DNA from: CBFHND01 sp965657085
Lineage (GTDB): Bacteria > Pseudomonadota > Alphaproteobacteria > Rhodobacterales > Rhodobacteraceae
NCBI GenBank assembly: GCA_965657085.1
Contig: CBFHND010000019.1
Coordinates: 1 to 64,000 of the forward strand
Direction: 5' to 3'
DNA length: 64,000 nt
How positions within the stretch are numbered: the first letter of the stretch is position 1; each line of letters begins with the position of its first letter. This document shows positions 33,178 to 41,704 of this stretch, one piece after another. The translations under genes were made by a program, and so were the position numbers. The notes beneath the pieces were generated by a model that was not told the DNA's origin, did no database searches, and was given only the letters and a program-made list of their open reading frames with translations.

Positions 33178-33951
33178 GTGGTTGAAGCGACATCAATAGC
33201 GCCTAACAAAGCCCTCCTTCTGCTGGAAGGACGCGCGATCCCGGAACTCTTTGGATTTGCAGCAGCCCTGCCCACCCTGACGGCCCTTGCGCCGCGCGGC
33301 GACGGGCAGCCGGTGCTGGTTCTGCCGGGCCTGACCACAAACGACACCTCGACGATTGCGATGCGCCGGTTTCTCAAGCGCAAGGGCTATCCGACCTATG
33401 GATGGAAGATGGGCCTGAACTTTGGCCCCCGTCCCGGCGTGGAACAGGGTCTGATCGATCTGGTCACCAGCCTGAGCGACAAGCACGAGCGCAAGATCAG
33501 CATCGTCGGCTGGAGCCTTGGCGGCATCTATGCCCGCCAGCTGGGCAAGCTGATGCCCGACCGCATCCGGCAGGTGATTTCAATGGGCAGCCCCTTTGGC
33601 GGCAGCCCCCGGGCGACCAACGCATGGCGCGTCTATGAAATGGCCAGCGGACAAAGCTCGCATGATGGTGAACGCCACATGGGCGGTGCCATCGCGGCCC
33701 CACCACCCGTGCCGACCACGGCAATCTACAGCAAAACCGACGGCGTCTGCGCGTGGCAGAACTGTATCGAGGTGCATTCAGACATCGCCGAGAACATCGA
33801 AGTCAAAGGCAGCCATTGCGGCCTAGGTCACCATCCGGCAGCCGTCTATGCCGTTGCGGACCGTCTGGCCCAGCCCGAAGGGGAATGGAAGCACTTTGAT
33901 CGCTCGGGCTTCAAAAGCGTGATCTTCCCCGCACCAGCCTACCCCAAGTAA
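33178..33951 (+). CDS. Alpha/beta hydrolase, lipase-like
   Basis: A 257-residue hydrolase with the nucleophile elbow GWSLGGIYA, an oxyanion-region VLVLPGLTTND, and the C-terminal GSHCGLGHHP providing the likely catalytic His. The start is GTG at 33178 with AAAGGA upstream; no better ATG exists in frame. It lies 122 bases after the WS/DGAT gene, and a lipase would complement a neutral-lipid synthase. A CTGTTTTGCAG element, similar to a PhaR half-site pair, lies in the gap at 33062-33072. Substrate unknown. Confidence 0.78.
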   Translation: MVEATSIAPNKALLLLEGRAIPELFGFAAALPTLTALAPRGDGQPVLVLPGLTTNDTSTIAMRRFLKRKGYPTYGWKMGLNFGPRPGVEQGLIDLVTSLSDKHERKISIVGWSLGGIYARQLGKLMPDRIRQVISMGSPFGGSPRATNAWRVYEMASGQSSHDGERHMGGAIAAPPPVPTTAIYSKTDGVCAWQNCIEVHSDIAENIEVKGSHCGLGHHPAAVYAVADRLAQPEGEWKHFDRSGFKSVIFPAPAYPK

Positions 33952-33976
33952 GTACGCTGGCGCGGAGCAATCTGCG

Positions 33977-34402
33977 TCAGGATTTCTTGTTCGGTGTCAG
34001 CTCTTCGACGCTTTCCATGACGCGATCCTTGAGGACGTCATAGGTGTCGGTGCTGCCCTTGCGGATAATCTCGGCCATGTCCGTTGTCGTCTGCACCGTG
34101 GTGTCGAAGGTACGTTTCGCCAGATCGACCGAGGACGACATCGCCCCCGACGGATCGCCGCCCGCGGTTGCGTTCTGCACACTGTCCGAGATATCGGCCA
34201 GCGTCTTTTCCAGCGCCTCGCGCTGCTTTTCCATCATCGACTGGGCGCTGGATGTGCCAACCTGAACGGCGGATTGAAGCGCCTGCAGGTTCTTGCGGTG
34301 ATATTCCATCATGTCGTTCATGTCGGGGCCCGGAATGCTCATGGATTGTCCGAAGTTCTGGAACATGTCCATAAAGGGGTTCTGGTCTTTCTTGTCCGCC
34401 AT
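33977..34402 (-). CDS. Phasin-like granule-associated protein
   Basis: A 141-residue, mostly helical protein rich in Met, Gln and Thr, with heptad-like stretches such as YHRKNLQALQSAVQVGTSSAQSM and QREALEKTLADI. This layout matches the phasin_2/granule-associated family that coats PHA inclusions. The start at 34402 has CAGGAGA upstream. It ends 25 bases from the convergent lipase-like gene. It could help coat PHA or lipid bodies; which one is not known. Confidence 0.7.
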   Translation of the reverse strand: MADKKDQNPFMDMFQNFGQSMSIPGPDMNDMMEYHRKNLQALQSAVQVGTSSAQSMMEKQREALEKTLADISDSVQNATAGGDPSGAMSSSVDLAKRTFDTTVQTTTDMAEIIRKGSTDTYDVLKDRVMESVEELTPNKKS

Positions 34403-34473
34403 CTCAAATCTCCTGCTGGCGCCGTTCGGGCCAATCCCCACCGCGCGCCGCCATGCTAGGCCCGCGCGCCCGC

Positions 34474-35739
34474 CTATGACAAGAGCAGACGTTCGATGCC
34501 GAACAGGATCAGGCCCACGCAGCCCCCGATGATCATCCCGTTGAAGCGGATGAATTGCAGATCGCGCCCCACGTTCGCTTCGATCAGGAACAGCAATTGC
34601 TTGATGTCCCAGCCCTTGACCTGTTCGGATACATAGGCCGAAATATTGCCGCGCTGCTCCTCGACCACGTTGGAAATGACGATCACCATGCCGTTGTTGA
34701 TGTCGCGCCGCAGGTCCGCTTCGTCCTGCAGGCTGGTGCCGATTTCCACCAGCATGTCCGTCAGGCGCGCGATCAGCACGCTGTCGTCCGAGGCAAAGTC
34801 GGCAAGGATATAGTCCTTCAGTTCGCGCCACATGTGGTCGGCCGCCTGCTCAAGCTCGGGCCGGCCCAGGATCATCTGTTTGAGCCCCTCGACCTGGCGG
34901 CTGAAGCCTTTGGTGCGGCGCACCCGCTTGATATAAGAGGTCAGGAACTCCTCGAATTCAGCGCGCAAGGGGTGGTCCGGTTCTGCGCTGATCTCGTCCA
35001 GCAATTCTGACGCAATGCGCACGATGCGTTTGACGACCATCGCATCGGCCCCCACCACGTTGAAAAGCACCGGCAGTTCGCGTTTGACCTTGAGGCGCAC
35101 CAATTCCACCGTGTCTTCGTCGTTGAGAAAATGGCGCAGCGCCTTGATCAGGTCATCAAGCAGTTTCAGGTGCCGTCCGTCGTGGGTGAAACTTTGCATC
35201 AGCTTGCCCAGCATGGGCGCCACGTCCGTTTTGGCGATCTGGCTGGTGACCCGCTGCTTGGCAAAATGCACCAACCCCTGTTCGTCCACCGCGTGCAGCA
35301 GTTGCGGCACCAGCCGCGCCACGAAACGCGCAAGGCTGTTGGCATGGGATGGTGAGGACAGCCATGTGGACATCTCGCCCGCGAAATCGACTTCTCTCAG
35401 CTTTTCGGTGACAGGGCCGCGCGCCAGAAAGTTGTTGTCGATGAAGCCACCAAGATTGTCGGCGATGCGGCGCTGGTTGTTGGGGATGATGGCGGTGTGT
35501 GGAAACGGCAGGTTCATCGGGCGTTTGAAAAGGGCCACAACCGCGTACCAATCGGCAATGCCCCCGATCGTCGCCGCCTCGGCAAAAGCCGCGACAAGCG
35601 CGAAGGGCGGGTATTGGTGTTCAAGGATCTTGGCCACGACCATGGCGCAAAAACATGCCACCAGCACCAGCGTCGCCAGCACCTTGATCCGGTTCAGCTG
35701 TCTGAGCTTTTCGATCTCGTTGATGTCGGGTTGGCGCAT
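34474..35739 (-). CDS. DUF445 family membrane-associated protein
   Basis: A 421-residue protein of the DUF445 (YjiN-like) family. An N-terminal membrane segment precedes FALVAAFAEAATIGGIADWYAVVALFKRPMNLPFPHTAIIP, whose GGxADWxAVxALF part is the family signature. A long helical middle follows, and a C-terminal membrane segment IGGCVGLILFGIERLLL ends it. The role is unknown; homologues resemble a tether or envelope protein. It lies between the two phasin-type genes, with the operator-rich phaP promoter upstream. Confidence 0.85.
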   Translation of the reverse strand: MRQPDINEIEKLRQLNRIKVLATLVLVACFCAMVVAKILEHQYPPFALVAAFAEAATIGGIADWYAVVALFKRPMNLPFPHTAIIPNNQRRIADNLGGFIDNNFLARGPVTEKLREVDFAGEMSTWLSSPSHANSLARFVARLVPQLLHAVDEQGLVHFAKQRVTSQIAKTDVAPMLGKLMQSFTHDGRHLKLLDDLIKALRHFLNDEDTVELVRLKVKRELPVLFNVVGADAMVVKRIVRIASELLDEISAEPDHPLRAEFEEFLTSYIKRVRRTKGFSRQVEGLKQMILGRPELEQAADHMWRELKDYILADFASDDSVLIARLTDMLVEIGTSLQDEADLRRDINNGMVIVISNVVEEQRGNISAYVSEQVKGWDIKQLLFLIEANVGRDLQFIRFNGMIIGGCVGLILFGIERLLLS

Positions 35740-35802
35740 CTTGATCCCCTGCCTTTGGTGGGCCTCGACCGCTCTTATCAGTGAACTTGGCGACTCTCAA
35801 TA

Positions 35803-35988
35803 TGCTGCATCGCAGCAAAACACGCTGTAACGCAGGGTATTCAGAAACCCCGATGGCCTGATATTCGGCGCCGCAGCATAAAAATCTAAACCACTGCTGT
35901 TAATCTTATACATTGTTTTTAAATGCTTTTCATAAACTCCGGAATATCCTTACCCAACGTCAGGCAAGAAAAATGTTGCACTGCAGCA
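35803..35988 (+). promoter_or_regulatory. Three PhaR-type operators upstream of phaP
   Basis: Site 1, TGCTGCATCGCAGCA at 35803-35817, is a perfect 6-3-6 palindrome. Site 2, CTGTAACGCAG at 35825-35835, has one mismatch. Site 3, TGTTGCACTGCAGCA at 35974-35988, differs at one base of the arms. All fit CTGC-N3-GCAG, the element bound by the PHA regulator PhaR in Paracoccus and relatives, as recalled. They span the region 82-267 bases before phaP. No phaR gene is in the window. Confidence 0.72.
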
Positions 35989-36069
35989 TGACATGCCCCA
36001 AATACATCTCATCCGAAGTTGAACAGCAATTCGGACCCACCCATGGCTTGATAAGAATGGAGAAACACG

Positions 36070-36546
36070 ATGACCAAGAAAACAGAAACAACCGCAAAAA
36101 CCGAAAAAACCGCTGCTGCCGTCGAAGCAGAAGCCAACAAGATCGTTGACCGCGTTACAGACGGTGCACGTGAGATGGTGATGCGCTCGACCTCGACCGC
36201 CAAAGAGCGCGCCGAAGGCATCTTCGAAACATCCCAGCAGTACAACAAAACCATCGAGAACACTCTGGTGCGTGCTGCTCACGGTTACGCAAACATCCTC
36301 GGCAGCATCGCCGAAGCGGCTTTCGTGAACGTCAACCGCGGCCTGTCGGCAGCTGAGAAACTGGCCGAAGCCAAGTCGCTCAAAGACGCCGTGGACGTGC
36401 AAACCACATACCTGCGCGAGCAGTCCACCTGCTCCATGAACAACGCCCGCTCGGCATATGAATATGTCCGCGACGTTGTTGCAGAAAATGGTGAAGCCCT
36501 GCGCGACACGACAGCGAACATGTGGAAGTCCGACAAGGCGGCCTAA
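36070..36546 (+). CDS. phaP: Phasin (PHA granule-coating protein)
   Basis: A 158-residue phasin of the alphaproteobacterial PhaP family. The Lys/Thr/Glu-rich start is followed by amphipathic helices: REMVMRSTSTAKERAEGIFETSQQ is one block, noted for its ERAE core, and later NVNRGLSAAEKLAEAKSLKDAVDVQ. Phasins coat the granule surface and control granule size and number. A GGAG precedes the ATG. The 330-base upstream region is AT-rich and carries three PhaR-type operators, so it is likely repressed until PHA accumulates. Confidence 0.9.
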   Translation: MTKKTETTAKTEKTAAAVEAEANKIVDRVTDGAREMVMRSTSTAKERAEGIFETSQQYNKTIENTLVRAAHGYANILGSIAEAAFVNVNRGLSAAEKLAEAKSLKDAVDVQTTYLREQSTCSMNNARSAYEYVRDVVAENGEALRDTTANMWKSDKAA

Positions 36547-36572
36547 GCCCCACTTCCACTCACGTTGAACGG

Positions 36573-36600
36573 AAAAGCCTGCCCTCGCGGCAGGCTTTTT
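36573..36600. terminator. Bidirectional terminator between phaP and the P450 fusion gene
   Basis: AAAAGCCTGCC (36573-36583) pairs with GGCAGGCTTTT (36589-36599) around a five-base loop. A-run and T-run flank the stem, so it can stop transcription from phaP on the plus strand and from the P450 gene on the minus strand. Confidence 0.85.
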
Positions 36601-36623
36601 CTATTGCGGCGGCCCATTCGGGA

Positions 36624-39600
36624 TCAGGCCGTGACCCAGACATCCAGGTTATAGCGTCCCACGTCCGCCATCTGGTCGAGCCACGCATCGCCCGCCTCTC
36701 CGCTCACATCCTTTTCTTCGGAATAGATCAGCGACAAGGCCCGGCGCACATCGGGTTCCATTCGGCTGCCATCGCCACAGACATAGACCCGCGCGCCCTG
36801 TTCCAACAGCGCCCAGACCGCATCGCGGTTGTCGCGCAACAGGTCCTGCACGTATGTCTTTTTCTTTCCCAATCGGGAAAACGCGACATGCAGGTCAGCC
36901 ACGCCAGCCTTGGCATGGGCTTCGAGTTCATCGCGGTAAATGAAATCCTGATCGGGGTGGCGGCAACCAAAGAACAGCATAGCCGGGCCGAGGTCCGTAC
37001 CTTGCGCCTTGAGGGCTGCACGTTCAGCCAGAAAGCCGCGGAAGGGGGCGATGCCCGTGCCCGGCCCGATCATGATCAGCGGCACCGTCGGATCATCGGG
37101 CAGCTTGAAACCATCATCGGCTCCGCGCACCACCACTTGTGCCTGCGTGCCTTCGGGTTGTGCCGCCAGATAGTTGGAACAGACCCCTTTGAACTGTCCC
37201 AGACCTGAAATCGCGGGCTCGTCCACCACGCCCACAGTGATCGAACATTTCGCCGGATCGTCCTTTGGCGAGGACGAGATCGAATAGTATCGGGGTGTCA
37301 GCATCGGCATGAGTTCCAGGAACACGCCAAAGGGCACTTCGCAGGCCTCGAATTCCTCGACAAGATCGAGGACGGTGCGGCGCTTGGATTGAACCTTGGT
37401 CTTGTAGTCATCTTCGGCCAGCGCCTTGAGCAAAGGAGCCGAGCGCGGGCAATTGGTGTGGCGGGCCAGCGTGGCCACGTCACGGCGCGCAGCAACCGCT
37501 TGCAGTTCCAGCATCTGCGACAACAGGCGGTGCACCGACAGCGGCACGTCGACCGGCAATTGGCTGTGATCATCCGATGTGGCGGTGATGCGGATTTGCG
37601 CATCGGCCGAAAAGCCGAAGCGGAGCAACACCCGGTTCACCAGTTCGTCGGAATTGACGGGCACCACGCTCAGGTGATCGCCCGCGCGGTAGGTCATGCC
37701 CTCGGGCAACGCCACCTCGACATGGCGTGTTGAACGGTGCGATGCCTCCACGTTCTGCAATTCGCGGTTGGTCAGCACCGTGGCGGGTTGCGCCCCGCTT
37801 TGCTTGGCCACCGGGTTGCTGTCCAACGTGTCCAGACGCTCGACATGGTACAGCGGTGCGGCCTCGGACACATCGGCAAGATCAAGGTCCAGTTCCAGCG
37901 ATGTGACGACCGCGGGCCATACCGCGCCCGCCCACGTGTCGAACTGTTCGTCGATGTCGTCGCGGGCATCACCTTCGGCGCGGGCGATGATACGCTCACC
38001 GCCGAGCCGCTCAAGCGCGTCGTCGATGATGCGCGGTGTGGCCTGAAAGGTGGCGGCCCAATCGCTGTGCCCACAGCCGAAGACCGCGTATTTCACACCC
38101 TGTGCCGCCCCTGCCTCTGCGCCTTCCAACCACTCGACAAAAGCCTTTGCGTTGTCGGGCGGTGCGCCGTTGTAGGACGCGCAAGCGATAAGAACCGCGC
38201 CCGTTCTGGGCAGTTTGCCCGCATAGGCATCCATGTCGGCCAAGGTGACGTCGAACCCGTTCAACTCGGCACTGCGGGCCAGCGTGCGGGCATAATCCTC
38301 GGTGCTGCCAAGGTTGGAACCATAGAGCACCAAGGCAGGCGTGCCGTGGCTGGGCCGCTTGGCCGTGTCAGTCAGCCCCGATGCCACCGCACTTGTGTCC
38401 CCCGCCGATCCCGGCACCAGTTGCGAGCGTTGCACGTCCTTGCGCATCCGCACCTTCATGCGCAGCCCATCGGGTTTGATCGACATGCTTTCCTTGATCT
38501 TGAATTGCCAGTTTTCGTGGTCGATCAACTCGAACCGCTGCAGGATCATGCCGATGACCAGAACCGCTTCCTGCATGGCGAACTGCCGCCCGATACAGGC
38601 GCGTTGCCCGTTGCCGAAGGGTTTGTAGGCGTTCACGGGGCGTGACGCCACGGCCTCGGGGGCGAAGTTGTCGGGGTTGAAGTCTTCGGCGTTTTCACCC
38701 CAGACCGATTTGTCCCGGTGCAGCATCAGGATCAGAACGGTGGTGAAAGTGTTGGCCTTCAGCTTGTATTTGCCGCCGATGATCTCGTCTTTGTAAGGGT
38801 AAACCGAAAAGGCGGGCGCCGTGGGCCAAAGCCGCAGGGATTCCATCAGGATCTGGTTGACGTAGGTCAGTTGATTGACCTGCTTGAGGGTCGGTTGCAC
38901 CGAGATATCTCGGCCCAGAACGCGGTCGACTTCCTCATAGGCCTTGGCCAGAACATCGGGGTGGTTCATCAGGAAATAGAGCGTGAAAGACATCAGCCCC
39001 GATGTCGTTTCGTGCCCTGCGATCAGGAAGGTGTTGATCTGGTAGCGGATGTTTTCATCCGACAGGCTTTCGCCGGTCACCTTGTCCACACCGTCGAGCA
39101 TGTAGTTGAGCAGGTCGTTCTCCACCCGCTCGCCACCTTGCCGCCTTTCGGCAATGATGTCGTCAACCAGCTTGTTCATATAGGCGACATCGGCGTCCTT
39201 CTGCGCCAGTTGCTTTTTCATCAGCGCACTTTCAAAAGGCAGACCACGCTGGTTCATGCTGGTTTCCAGCGTCCGGGTCAGGGCGTTGATGAAGGGGTGG
39301 TAATCTTCGCGGTAGAAGGAGTTGAAGCGGTAGTTGAACCCGCAAACACCGATCGTATCCAAGGCCACGGCGGTCATGTCATGCACGACATCAATGTCGT
39401 CGTCCGAATTCATCCGCTCCCACTTGAGGCACAGCTGCCCCGCGATATCGAGCATCATGGGAAAGTAGTTGCCCATGGCCTGACGGCTGAAGGTCGGCAG
39501 CAGGATGTTGTGCGCCTTGCTCCAGTTGGGTTCCTGCGTGTCGCCGGTAAAGAGCCCGTCCCCACCGATGGCACGCACGCGCCGCAACGACCCGCGCACC

Positions 39601-39824
39601 GCCTTGTCAAAGCGGTCCTCCTGACACAACTCGTCCACAAGATCATGGCCGGACGCCACGACCAAAGGCGTACCCATCATGTCCATTCGCAGGATCGGAC
39701 CGAGCTCGCGGGTCATCTCCATCAGGCTTTGCAGCGGCTGATCCTTGTCAACGGACAGCATATTGCCAACGACCGGTTTCTTTTCGGGCATTGGAATACG
39801 CTCTAGCTTGATCTCCTCAGACAT
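36624..39824 (-). CDS. Self-sufficient cytochrome P450-reductase fusion, CYP102 (P450 BM3) family
   Basis: A 1066-residue cytosolic fusion that hydroxylates fatty acids near the omega end using NADPH and O2. Heme domain: GDGLF with Phe92 (equivalent to BM3 Phe87), oxygen-activation AGHETTS (269-275), ExxR at 328-331 and heme ligand Cys410 in FGNGQRACIG. A flavodoxin-like FMN domain begins near residue 500 (VLYGSNLGSTEDYAR). The FAD/NADPH part follows (RYYSISSSP, IMIGPGTGIAPFRGFL, VYVCGDGSRM). No frameshift is seen over the whole length. It starts at 39824 with GGGGAGG upstream. CYP102 genes are uncommon in this group; mobile-element debris next door suggests transfer. Confidence 0.95.
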   Translation of the reverse strand: MSEEIKLERIPMPEKKPVVGNMLSVDKDQPLQSLMEMTRELGPILRMDMMGTPLVVASGHDLVDELCQEDRFDKAVRGSLRRVRAIGGDGLFTGDTQEPNWSKAHNILLPTFSRQAMGNYFPMMLDIAGQLCLKWERMNSDDDIDVVHDMTAVALDTIGVCGFNYRFNSFYREDYHPFINALTRTLETSMNQRGLPFESALMKKQLAQKDADVAYMNKLVDDIIAERRQGGERVENDLLNYMLDGVDKVTGESLSDENIRYQINTFLIAGHETTSGLMSFTLYFLMNHPDVLAKAYEEVDRVLGRDISVQPTLKQVNQLTYVNQILMESLRLWPTAPAFSVYPYKDEIIGGKYKLKANTFTTVLILMLHRDKSVWGENAEDFNPDNFAPEAVASRPVNAYKPFGNGQRACIGRQFAMQEAVLVIGMILQRFELIDHENWQFKIKESMSIKPDGLRMKVRMRKDVQRSQLVPGSAGDTSAVASGLTDTAKRPSHGTPALVLYGSNLGSTEDYARTLARSAELNGFDVTLADMDAYAGKLPRTGAVLIACASYNGAPPDNAKAFVEWLEGAEAGAAQGVKYAVFGCGHSDWAATFQATPRIIDDALERLGGERIIARAEGDARDDIDEQFDTWAGAVWPAVVTSLELDLDLADVSEAAPLYHVERLDTLDSNPVAKQSGAQPATVLTNRELQNVEASHRSTRHVEVALPEGMTYRAGDHLSVVPVNSDELVNRVLLRFGFSADAQIRITATSDDHSQLPVDVPLSVHRLLSQMLELQAVAARRDVATLARHTNCPRSAPLLKALAEDDYKTKVQSKRRTVLDLVEEFEACEVPFGVFLELMPMLTPRYYSISSSPKDDPAKCSITVGVVDEPAISGLGQFKGVCSNYLAAQPEGTQAQVVVRGADDGFKLPDDPTVPLIMIGPGTGIAPFRGFLAERAALKAQGTDLGPAMLFFGCRHPDQDFIYRDELEAHAKAGVADLHVAFSRLGKKKTYVQDLLRDNRDAVWALLEQGARVYVCGDGSRMEPDVRRALSLIYSEEKDVSGEAGDAWLDQMADVGRYNLDVWVTA

Positions 39825-39868
39825 GTCGCATTCCTCCCCAAAGCCACCGTGCTGATGTGTTGGGTTCA

Positions 39869-39900
39869 GTCGACAATCAATCCCCCGTCGAGTCAATCAA
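39869..39900 (-). promoter_or_regulatory. 18-base-spaced direct repeat upstream of the CYP102 gene
   Basis: GTCGACAATCAA at 39869-39880 and GTCGAGTCAATCAA at 39887-39900 are near copies in the same orientation, 18 bases apart, 45-76 bases before the P450 start. They could be tandem operator half sites. No regulator gene is adjacent. Confidence 0.35.
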
Positions 39901-40409
39901 ATGCTTGGTTTCAAACGCCGCTCCGATCCCGCAAAAGTTGGCTGACAACCCTTTAAAACCGCACGACGTGCAATCTGGTCCAAGCCGGCCAGGTGCACCG
40001 ATCGCCTTGGGCGGTCAGCCACCAGGCGCGGCAGGATATCATTGCGCAGTCTTGTGATCACACGGCTGACGAGCACGCAACATCCCGGCAAGAGTTGTTT
40101 GGTGAAAGAAACTGAGTGGTGAGAAATGGTGCGGCAGGTCGGACGAACCTGGAGCCAGATGCTCTCATCGCTCCTGCAGCGCGACTGCCGCATTCTGGTG
40201 TCTCGCTTGTTTCGGCATCTTCCTTTGGAAGAGCCTGTGGTGCCCCCACACCGCGTTGAAGACTTGAATGCCTGCATTTCACCGCGTCTCAAGGTGTTCC
40301 ACATTATTGCCCAAATCATCTTTTAATCAGTAACTTACTGTTTCAACTCATCCCAATCCGTTTCATACAAACGCAGGGAAGAAGGTGGATAGAGAGGTGG
40401 ATTGAAAAG
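39901..40409. other. Intergenic region, no gene recognised
   Basis: About 500 bases between the P450 promoter and the integrase fragment. Open frames on both strands have unusual compositions and no recognisable motifs. The last 90 bases are clearly more AT-rich than the flanks. No tRNA or other attachment gene was found. It may be decayed mobile DNA. Confidence 0.4.
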
Positions 40410-40484
40410 ATGGGTGCACTGCACAAGCTTACCGCTTTTGAAGTTAAGTCTGGGCCGCCCGGGAAGTACAGCGATGGTGGAGGA
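40410..40484 (+). pseudogene. Truncated tyrosine integrase (N-terminal fragment)
   Basis: The ATG at 40410 opens a frame reading MGALHKLTAFEVKSGPPGKY followed by SDGGGL. This is the typical start of P4-type phage or island integrases (LT...VK...KYSDGGGL). After 25 codons the frame runs into the inverted repeat of an IS3-family element. The rest of the gene, including the catalytic domain, is not found on the other side of the insertions. Confidence 0.7.
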
Positions 40485-40503
40485 TTGAGGTGCCCCTAGT
40501 TTC

Positions 40504-41375
40504 CTAGACACCTGCCTTTTTCAGTTTGAGCTGTCTGGTTTCAAAGTCAACGGGCGACAGCATGCCGTTTTTCGTGTGCTTGCGTTTCGGGTTGTAGAAC
40601 ATCTCGATGTATTCGAACACGTCCTGTCTTGCGTTCTTGCGGGTTGGATAGGTTCGGCGTCTGATCCGCTCCCGTTTCAGAAGCTGGAAGAAGCTTTCTG
40701 CCACAGCGTTGTCATGGCAGTTCCCGCGCCGGCTCATGCTGGGGACCAGATTGTGTTGTGCCAGGAAGGATTGCCACTCCCGGCTGGTGAACTGCGAGCC
40801 CTGGTCGGAATGCACCAGGGCCCTGCCGGCCGGCTTTCGTCGCCAGACGGCCATCAGTAGCGCCTGCAAGGCAAGGTCCGTGGTCATGCGGGATTGCGCA
40901 GACCAGCCGACCACGCGGCGCGAGAACAGATCAATGACGACGCAGAGGTACAGCCAGCCCTCATGATATAGGTGATGTCCGTCACCCAGATCTGATCGGG
41001 TGCAGACGCCTCAAACCGTTGCTCCAGCCGGTTCTCGGCTACGACGGCGGGTTTGCCGCCATAACGGCCAGGGCGGCACCTGTAGCCGATCTGCGCGGCG
41101 ATCCCGGCCAGGGAGGCCAGACGGGCCACCCGGTTCTCGGAAATCCGTTCACCCTGATCGCGCAAATCGTCGCACAGCTTGCGATAGCCACAGACCTTGC
41201 CGCTGTCGGCCCAAGCCTGCCGGATCAGCTCCGTTTGGCGCATATCTTCCTGCGTACGCTGGCTTAACGGTTCCTTGAGCCAGGCGTAGAACCCGCTGAA
41301 ATGGACCCGCAGCACCCGGCACATGGCCCGGATGCTGAACTCCTCGCGATGCGCCCGGATGAAGGCGTACTTCAT
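40504..41375 (-). pseudogene. Transposase OrfB of IS3-family copy 1, frameshifted
   Basis: An rve-type integrase core broken into two frames. The first part (41375 to about 40965) carries MKYAFIRAHREEFSIRAMCR and the first Asp in WVTDITYI. The second (about 40970 to 40504) carries the second Asp in VHSDQGSQFT and the Glu in NAVAESFFQLLKRERI. Around 40965 the expected H-E-G-W-L sequence is out of frame, so one or two bases have been lost. The ATG overlaps the OrfA stop. The element is unlikely to move on its own. Confidence 0.8.
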
Positions 41376-41638
41376 TGGGACGCGCGCGCGAAGTACGCCG
41401 TTGCCTTTTTTAGGATGTCGCGCTCCTCGGTGACCCGGGCCAGTTCACGCTTCAACCGGCGGTTCTCGGCCTCGTGGTCCACCCCGGGCTTCGGAGCCGG
41501 TTCCGCAAACATCTTCATCCATTTGTACAAAGAATGCGTGCTGACGCCCAAACGCCGCGAAACCTCCCGAACCGGATACCCCCGCACCGTGATCTGATGC
41601 ACCGCATCGCGCTTGAACTCGTCGCTGTAATTGCTTGT
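41372..41638 (-). CDS. Transposase OrfA of IS3-family copy 1 (start codon unclear)
   Basis: An IS3 OrfA with a helix-turn-helix (PVREVSRRLGVSTHSLYKWMK) and a leucine-zipper-like tail (ENRRLKRELARVTEERDILKKATAYFA). Family members begin near M-S-N-Y-S-D-E-F-K-R; here that region reads T-S-N-Y-S-D-E-F-K-R with ACA in place of ATG, after a good AAGGGG. The first usual start in frame is the GTG at 41602. The start may therefore be mutated. Confidence 0.7.
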   Translation of the reverse strand, partial: TSNYSDEFKRDAVHQITVRGYPVREVSRRLGVSTHSLYKWMKMFAEPAPKPGVDHEAENRRLKRELARVTEERDILKKATAYFARASQ

Positions 41639-41704
41639 CCCCTTGTCGGCCTCCTTGCCTCAAAATTAGGGGGCAAAGCGTCTACAAATATAGGGGCACC
41701 TCAA

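Larger units (their letters stand above)
40485..41704 (-). mobile_element. IS3-family insertion sequence (copy 1)
   Basis: The ends share TTGAGGTGCCCCTA as terminal inverted repeats (40485-40498 and, reversed, 41691-41704). The 1220-base size, the two-frame transposase and the DDE motif fit IS3. No clear target duplication is seen: the bases outside the two ends differ, which agrees with a later deletion. The element sits between an integrase fragment and a fragment of another IS3 element. Confidence 0.82.

Noticed and set aside
39897..40319. Frames on both strands between the CYP102 gene and the integrase stub
   Set aside because: Compositions rich in Arg, Cys and Ser with no family pattern; considered as transposase remnants but no match could be supported.
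40321..40409. Possible tRNA or attachment site beside the integrase fragment
   Set aside because: No cloverleaf could be drawn and no tRNA 3' end sequence was seen.
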